A model generated the notes under the pieces. That model saw nothing but the letters and a program-made list of their open reading frames with translations, was not told the origin of the DNA and searched no databases. Positions 37,997-41,436 of a DNA stretch of 41,436 nucleotides are shown piece by piece. The position numbers were made by a program, and so were the translations under genes. The DNA comes from Candidatus Berkelbacteria bacterium CG10_big_fil_rev_8_21_14_0_10_43_13. Its GTDB lineage: Bacteria; Patescibacteriota; UBA1384; XYA2-FULL-43-10; 1-14-0-10-43-13. How positions within the stretch are numbered: the first letter of the stretch is position 1; every line of letters begins with the position of its first letter. The stretch spans positions 98,240-139,675 of the forward strand of contig PEZW01000018.1 of assembly GCA_002773985.1 (NCBI GenBank). Reading direction: 5' to 3'.

Positions 37997-39298
37997 TCAT
38001 TTTTCAGTCCTTAGTTCGCACATCAGATTCAGATATGTCCAGAGATTGTGTGTCGTCGTCAGTCTGTGACCGAGTATTTCGTTGCAGCGCAGGAGATGCG
38101 AGATATAAGCGCGACTAAAGCCACCTCCATCCGCCTTCGCATTAATCTTCGGCGAGATCTCGGAATTTCCCCTGCTCCAGAAATTTCCTCGACATGCTTC
38201 ACAACCACAATTTTCATCAATCGGCTTGTCATCTAGGCGATACTCACTTTTCAATAAATTTATAAGTTCGTATTCCGAATCATTTTTGGTTTTTTGTTTT
38301 TGGTTTTTGATATAAACAGATCCGTGCCGTGCTAGTCGTGTCGGCAGGACGCAGTCAAACATATCCATGCCTAGTCGTGTTGCTTTGATGATGTCGTCCG
38401 GTGTGCCAACACCCATCAGATAACGCTGTTTATCTTCCGGTAAGATCTCCCCCATCAATTTCACAATATTCCACATATCTCGCGTTTCGAAGTCAACTGC
38501 CAGTCCGCCGACAGAGTAGCCATCAAAATCAAGCTCTATCAATTCACTCGCCGACTTTCGTCGTAGATCTTCATACAAGCCACCCTGTATAATACCATGA
38601 AGCAATGGGCGTTTACTCGGTACTCGGTACTCGGTACTTGCTACTTTTTTGTCAAAATGCGCCTTCGCTCGCCTCGCCCACTCTGTTGTCAGTCGTACTG
38701 CCTCCTCAACCTCTTCTCGTGTTGCCTTTCCACTGGGACAAACATCGAGCGGCATCAGGATATCGACACCGAGATCGAGCTGAATGTCGATCACCTTTTC
38801 TGGGGTAAAGAAATGTTTACTGCCGTCGAGGTGCGAGCGAAATTCGACACCATCATCCGTGATTTTGACCATTGACTTCAATGTGTCATCCCGGCCTGTA
38901 GCTTGAGAGCCGGGATCCAGGAAGTTGTTTTGCTGTGTTTGGTTCGCCTGGATTCCCGCCTGCGCGGGAATGACAGTGTTTTTGCTGTAATTATTACCCC
39001 TTGCCAAGCTAAAAACCTGGTATCCGCCCGAATCAGTCAGGATCGGTCCATCCCAATTCATAAATTTATGCAGTCCGCCGAGACTCTTGATGTTTTTCTC
39101 GCCTGGACGCAGATAAAGGTGATAAGTGTTTGACAAGATAATTTCCGCTCCCATAGCGCGTAATTCTGCAGGCATCATCGCCTTGACACTGCCGACAGTG
39201 CCGACCGGCATGAAAAAAGGAGCACTGATCATTCCGTGAGGAGTGTACAGTTTGCCGACCCTAGTTCCATTCTTTAATTTTCGTTTTAGAACATACAT
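37997..39298 (-). CDS. tgt: Queuine/preQ1 tRNA-guanine transglycosylase with apparent in-frame insertions
   Basis: 'LSNTYHLYLRPGE', 'LTDSGGYQVFSLA', 'LMGVGTPDDI', 'FDCVLPTRLARHG', 'CGCEACRG'; 433 aa, larger than typical Tgt. Confidence 0.92.
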   Translation of the reverse strand: MYVLKRKLKNGTRVGKLYTPHGMISAPFFMPVGTVGSVKAMMPAELRAMGAEIILSNTYHLYLRPGEKNIKSLGGLHKFMNWDGPILTDSGGYQVFSLARGNNYSKNTVIPAQAGIQANQTQQNNFLDPGSQATGRDDTLKSMVKITDDGVEFRSHLDGSKHFFTPEKVIDIQLDLGVDILMPLDVCPSGKATREEVEEAVRLTTEWARRAKAHFDKKVASTEYRVPSKRPLLHGIIQGGLYEDLRRKSASELIELDFDGYSVGGLAVDFETRDMWNIVKLMGEILPEDKQRYLMGVGTPDDIIKATRLGMDMFDCVLPTRLARHGSVYIKNQKQKTKNDSEYELINLLKSEYRLDDKPIDENCGCEACRGNFWSRGNSEISPKINAKADGGGFSRAYISHLLRCNEILGHRLTTTHNLWTYLNLMCELRTEK

Positions 39299-39428
39299 TG
39301 GCTAATTTCTAAATAATGTTCAGATCCTTCGGCTACGCCTTTCGGCTTCGCTCAGGATGACAGACAGACTGTCAATTTCTAATTTCTAAGCAATATTCAA
39401 ATACCAAGCCTAAATTTTTGTATTTTAT

Positions 39429-39542
39429 AGGACTTATGCACCGTAGCGCAAGCATTAGCTTGTTGGAGCTGAATTAAACAATTTGGTTGTGTGTAATCAC
39501 AGCACGCTAAAGCGTGGTCTACGAGGCTTTTGCGTAAGTCCT
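39429..39542. mobile_element. MITE-like element, copy 2, with 8-bp target-site-duplication-like flanks
   Basis: TIR AGGACTTATGCA/TGCGTAAGTCCT; flanked by GTATTTTA at 39420-39427 and 39543-39550. Confidence 0.65.
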
Positions 39543-39797
39543 GTATTTTAGTATTATTTCGCGGTTTCGTGGTTATGATACCAAAAAGCCCCATATCCCA
39601 AAGGGAAGCCTTCGGCTCGGGGCAATTGGTATAAGTTTGTAAAGTTACTAAAGTTAGAAAGTTTATAAAGAATTTGTGAGCTCTAAGAGCCTTCTTTAAC
39701 TTTTGTTATCTTCACAAACTTTAAGAACTTTTCACTTAAGATGGGTTTATAGTCCCCACTTTATGAACTTTATGAACTTTCCACTTTATGAACTAAT

Positions 39798-40301
39798 TTA
39801 TTTCATTTCAACTGTTGCGCCGGCGGCTTCAAGCTTGGCTTTGGCAGATTCGGCATCTTCTTTCTTGGCGCCTTTGAGGATGTCTTTTGGCGCGGCGTCA
39901 ACGAGATCCTTGGCTTCTTTCAAGCCAAGGTCTGGCTTGATTTCGCGTACTGCCTTGATGACAGCAATTTTCTGAGCACCGGCAGAGGCAAGAACAACAT
40001 CAAATGCTGTCTTCTCTTCAGCTGGCTCAGCACCACCAGCCGGCTGAGCAGCGCCAACCATCGCTACAGGAGCGGCGGCGGAAACGCCGAATTTATCTTC
40101 CAAGATTTTGACCAGCTCGGCTAATTCGAGTACGGTCAATTTTTCGATAGTTTCAACTAAATCCTTGAATTTAGCAGGAACTTCTTTACCCGCCGTAGCC
40201 TTGTCGGAGGAGGGCTTGTCCTCTTTTTCCCCTACAACAACTTCGGTCTTTACTTCCGTAGCTGTTTCCTCAACAACTTCCTTTTTTTCTTCATCAACCA
40301 T
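39798..40301 (-). CDS. rplL: 50S ribosomal protein L7/L12 with acidic N-terminal extension
   Basis: '[24 protein letters not shown]', '[25 protein letters not shown]', '[13 protein letters not shown]'; SD AAGGAG before ATG 40301. Confidence 0.95.
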   Translation of the reverse strand: MVDEEKKEVVEETATEVKTEVVVGEKEDKPSSDKATAGKEVPAKFKDLVETIEKLTVLELAELVKILEDKFGVSAAAPVAMVGAAQPAGGAEPAEEKTAFDVVLASAGAQKIAVIKAVREIKPDLGLKEAKDLVDAAPKDILKGAKKEDAESAKAKLEAAGATVEMK

Positions 40302-40346
40302 TTGTTCTCCTTAACTTATTTTGCTTATAATTACTTAAATTGAGTC

Positions 40347-40444
40347 GTCATTCCCGCCCCGTATCAGAGTACGGGGTAAACTCCGGCGGGAATCCATTCC
40401 TTAATGTCTGTATTGCCTAGATTCCCGCCTTCGCGGGAATGACA
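40347..40444. repeat. Intergenic REP-like 'GTCATTCCCGCCCCGTATCAGAGTACGGGG...GCGGGAATGACAG' repeat
   Basis: Shares CCCGTATCAGAGTACGGGGTAAA..CCGGCGGG with 19339-19382 and the reverse form at 1433-1475. Confidence 0.6.
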
Positions 40445-40493
40445 GACATGGTTACTACTTATTATTTACAACTTACTACTTACTACTTACTGC

Positions 40494-41012
40494 TTATTGC
40501 TTATCGCTTGCGGCTTTCAGCACATTGACCAATCCTCTCAAATTTCCGGCCATCACATTGACCATACCGGAAAGCGGTGAGGCGATAGAACCAACCATTT
40601 TGGCGAGCAACTCTTCTCGTGACGGTAGTGAGGCCAGACGTGACACCATCGCGGCATCAATCATCTTGTTTTCCAAGATACCACCGAGAATTTCAATCGC
40701 CTCATTCTTTTTGGCATAGAGAGCGATCTCCTTGGCAGCGGTGACTTCATCAGTATTGGCAAATGCAATTGCGATCGGTTTTTCGAAGATAGTTTTATCA
40801 AACTCGATACCTTGCTTGGTCAAAGCAATTTTTACCAATGTGTTTTTTGCCACATTGAAAGAAACGCCTTTTTCGCGCAAGATATTCCGTAACTCTTCAG
40901 TCTCGTTTACCTTCATCCCCTTGTAGCTGACCAAAACTGCAGCTTTGACCTCAGATAATTGAGTATCGAGCTTGGAAACTATCTCTTCTTTTTTTGTTCT
41001 TGTCTTGGCCAT
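40494..41012 (-). CDS. rplJ: 50S ribosomal protein L10
   Basis: 'KAAVLVSYKGMKVNETEELRNILREKGVSFNVAKNTLVKIAL'; adjacent to rplL. Confidence 0.93.
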   Translation of the reverse strand: MAKTRTKKEEIVSKLDTQLSEVKAAVLVSYKGMKVNETEELRNILREKGVSFNVAKNTLVKIALTKQGIEFDKTIFEKPIAIAFANTDEVTAAKEIALYAKKNEAIEILGGILENKMIDAAMVSRLASLPSREELLAKMVGSIASPLSGMVNVMAGNLRGLVNVLKAASDKQ

Positions 41013-41059
41013 GATGCTCCAGAATTAAGAATATAGAATTCAGAATTAAGCTGATTGAC

Positions 41060-41330
41060 CCGTCCTTCGCCCACGAGGGCTACGGAGGGTTTGTCCCGAG
41101 GGGACAAAAAAACTGCACTTTCGCGCAGGATTTTACAAGACAAGAGTAATTTAGTATTTAGTATTAAGTTACAAGTATATCTAGAATACTAATAACTCCA
41201 TACTTTATACTCTGTTCTTTTGTCTCTTGCGTGCTATCGCACGCATCCTGCACAAGACTTATTTGCTTCTCAACAACGCATGTGGTCTTTGGAACAGTCT
41301 TAATCTAGCAAAATTCAGTATGAATGTCAA
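41060..41330 (-). promoter_or_regulatory. Candidate rplJL leader/attenuator (L10-leader-like) with promoter
   Basis: - strand TTGACA (41330-41325), 17 bp, TAGATT (41307-41302); then CCAAAGACCAC...GTCTTGTGCAGGATGCG; CTGCGCGAAAGTGCAGTTTTTTT terminator-like hairpin before rplJ. Confidence 0.5.
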
Positions 41331-41391
41331 ACATTTTTTGTGTAACTACTCTCTCACTTCATGTTTGTCATCCCTGCCTGAGGCTGGAGAG

Positions 41392-41436
41392 CTCATTCGA
41401 GTCTGAGCGACGAGGTCGCTAGACCTCAGAGTCGAA
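41392..41436. repeat. Palindromic repeat B, copy 5 (inverted, cut by window end)
   Basis: CTCATTCGAGTCTGAGCGACGAGGTCGCTAGACCTCAGAGTCGAA. Confidence 0.6.

Noticed and set aside
1-41436. rRNA, tRNA, tmRNA or RNase P RNA genes
   Set aside because: No convincing cloverleaf or conserved core motif was seen by eye; a tRNAscan/Infernal run would be decisive.

Overview
The window looks like bacterial chromosome, probably from a reduced-genome Patescibacteria/CPR-like organism (inference from gene content, not a database match). It has two halves of opposite polarity. From 824 to 18234 every credible gene is on +: SprT-like protease, rpsU, GatB/YqeY, ybeY, dgkA, ftsA, ftsZ, nrdR, trxA, Pif1-like and UvrD-like helicases, rmuC, RluD-like synthase, an RHH-nucleotidyltransferase fusion, secD, secF. 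From 19566 to 41012 every credible gene is on -: two paralogous VirD4/TraG-like ATPases, a sigma-region-4/HARE-HTH-like regulator, several large orphan proteins, tgt, rplL, rplJ. The convergent ~1.3 kb gap between them holds a 28-bp 11-6-11 palindrome resembling a Xer/dif site, so the window may span the replication terminus. The main unexplained signals are: (i) GC-rich cassettes encoding small membrane or secreted orphan proteins, at 7.2-8.1 kb and 33.0-36.1 kb; the second pair is preceded by a two-copy structured RNA whose G-U pairing assigns it to the - strand and which has an alternative, mutually exclusive hairpin; (ii) an in-frame UAG joining a TM micro-ORF to a ~105-codon downstream ORF; (iii) a ~45-47 bp palindromic element nested inside other intergenic repeats, with an empty site present in the same window; (iv) a tgt gene that appears to carry three in-frame insertions of intergenic-type repeat sequence. 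All calls are by eye. No searches, folding or skew calculations were run.
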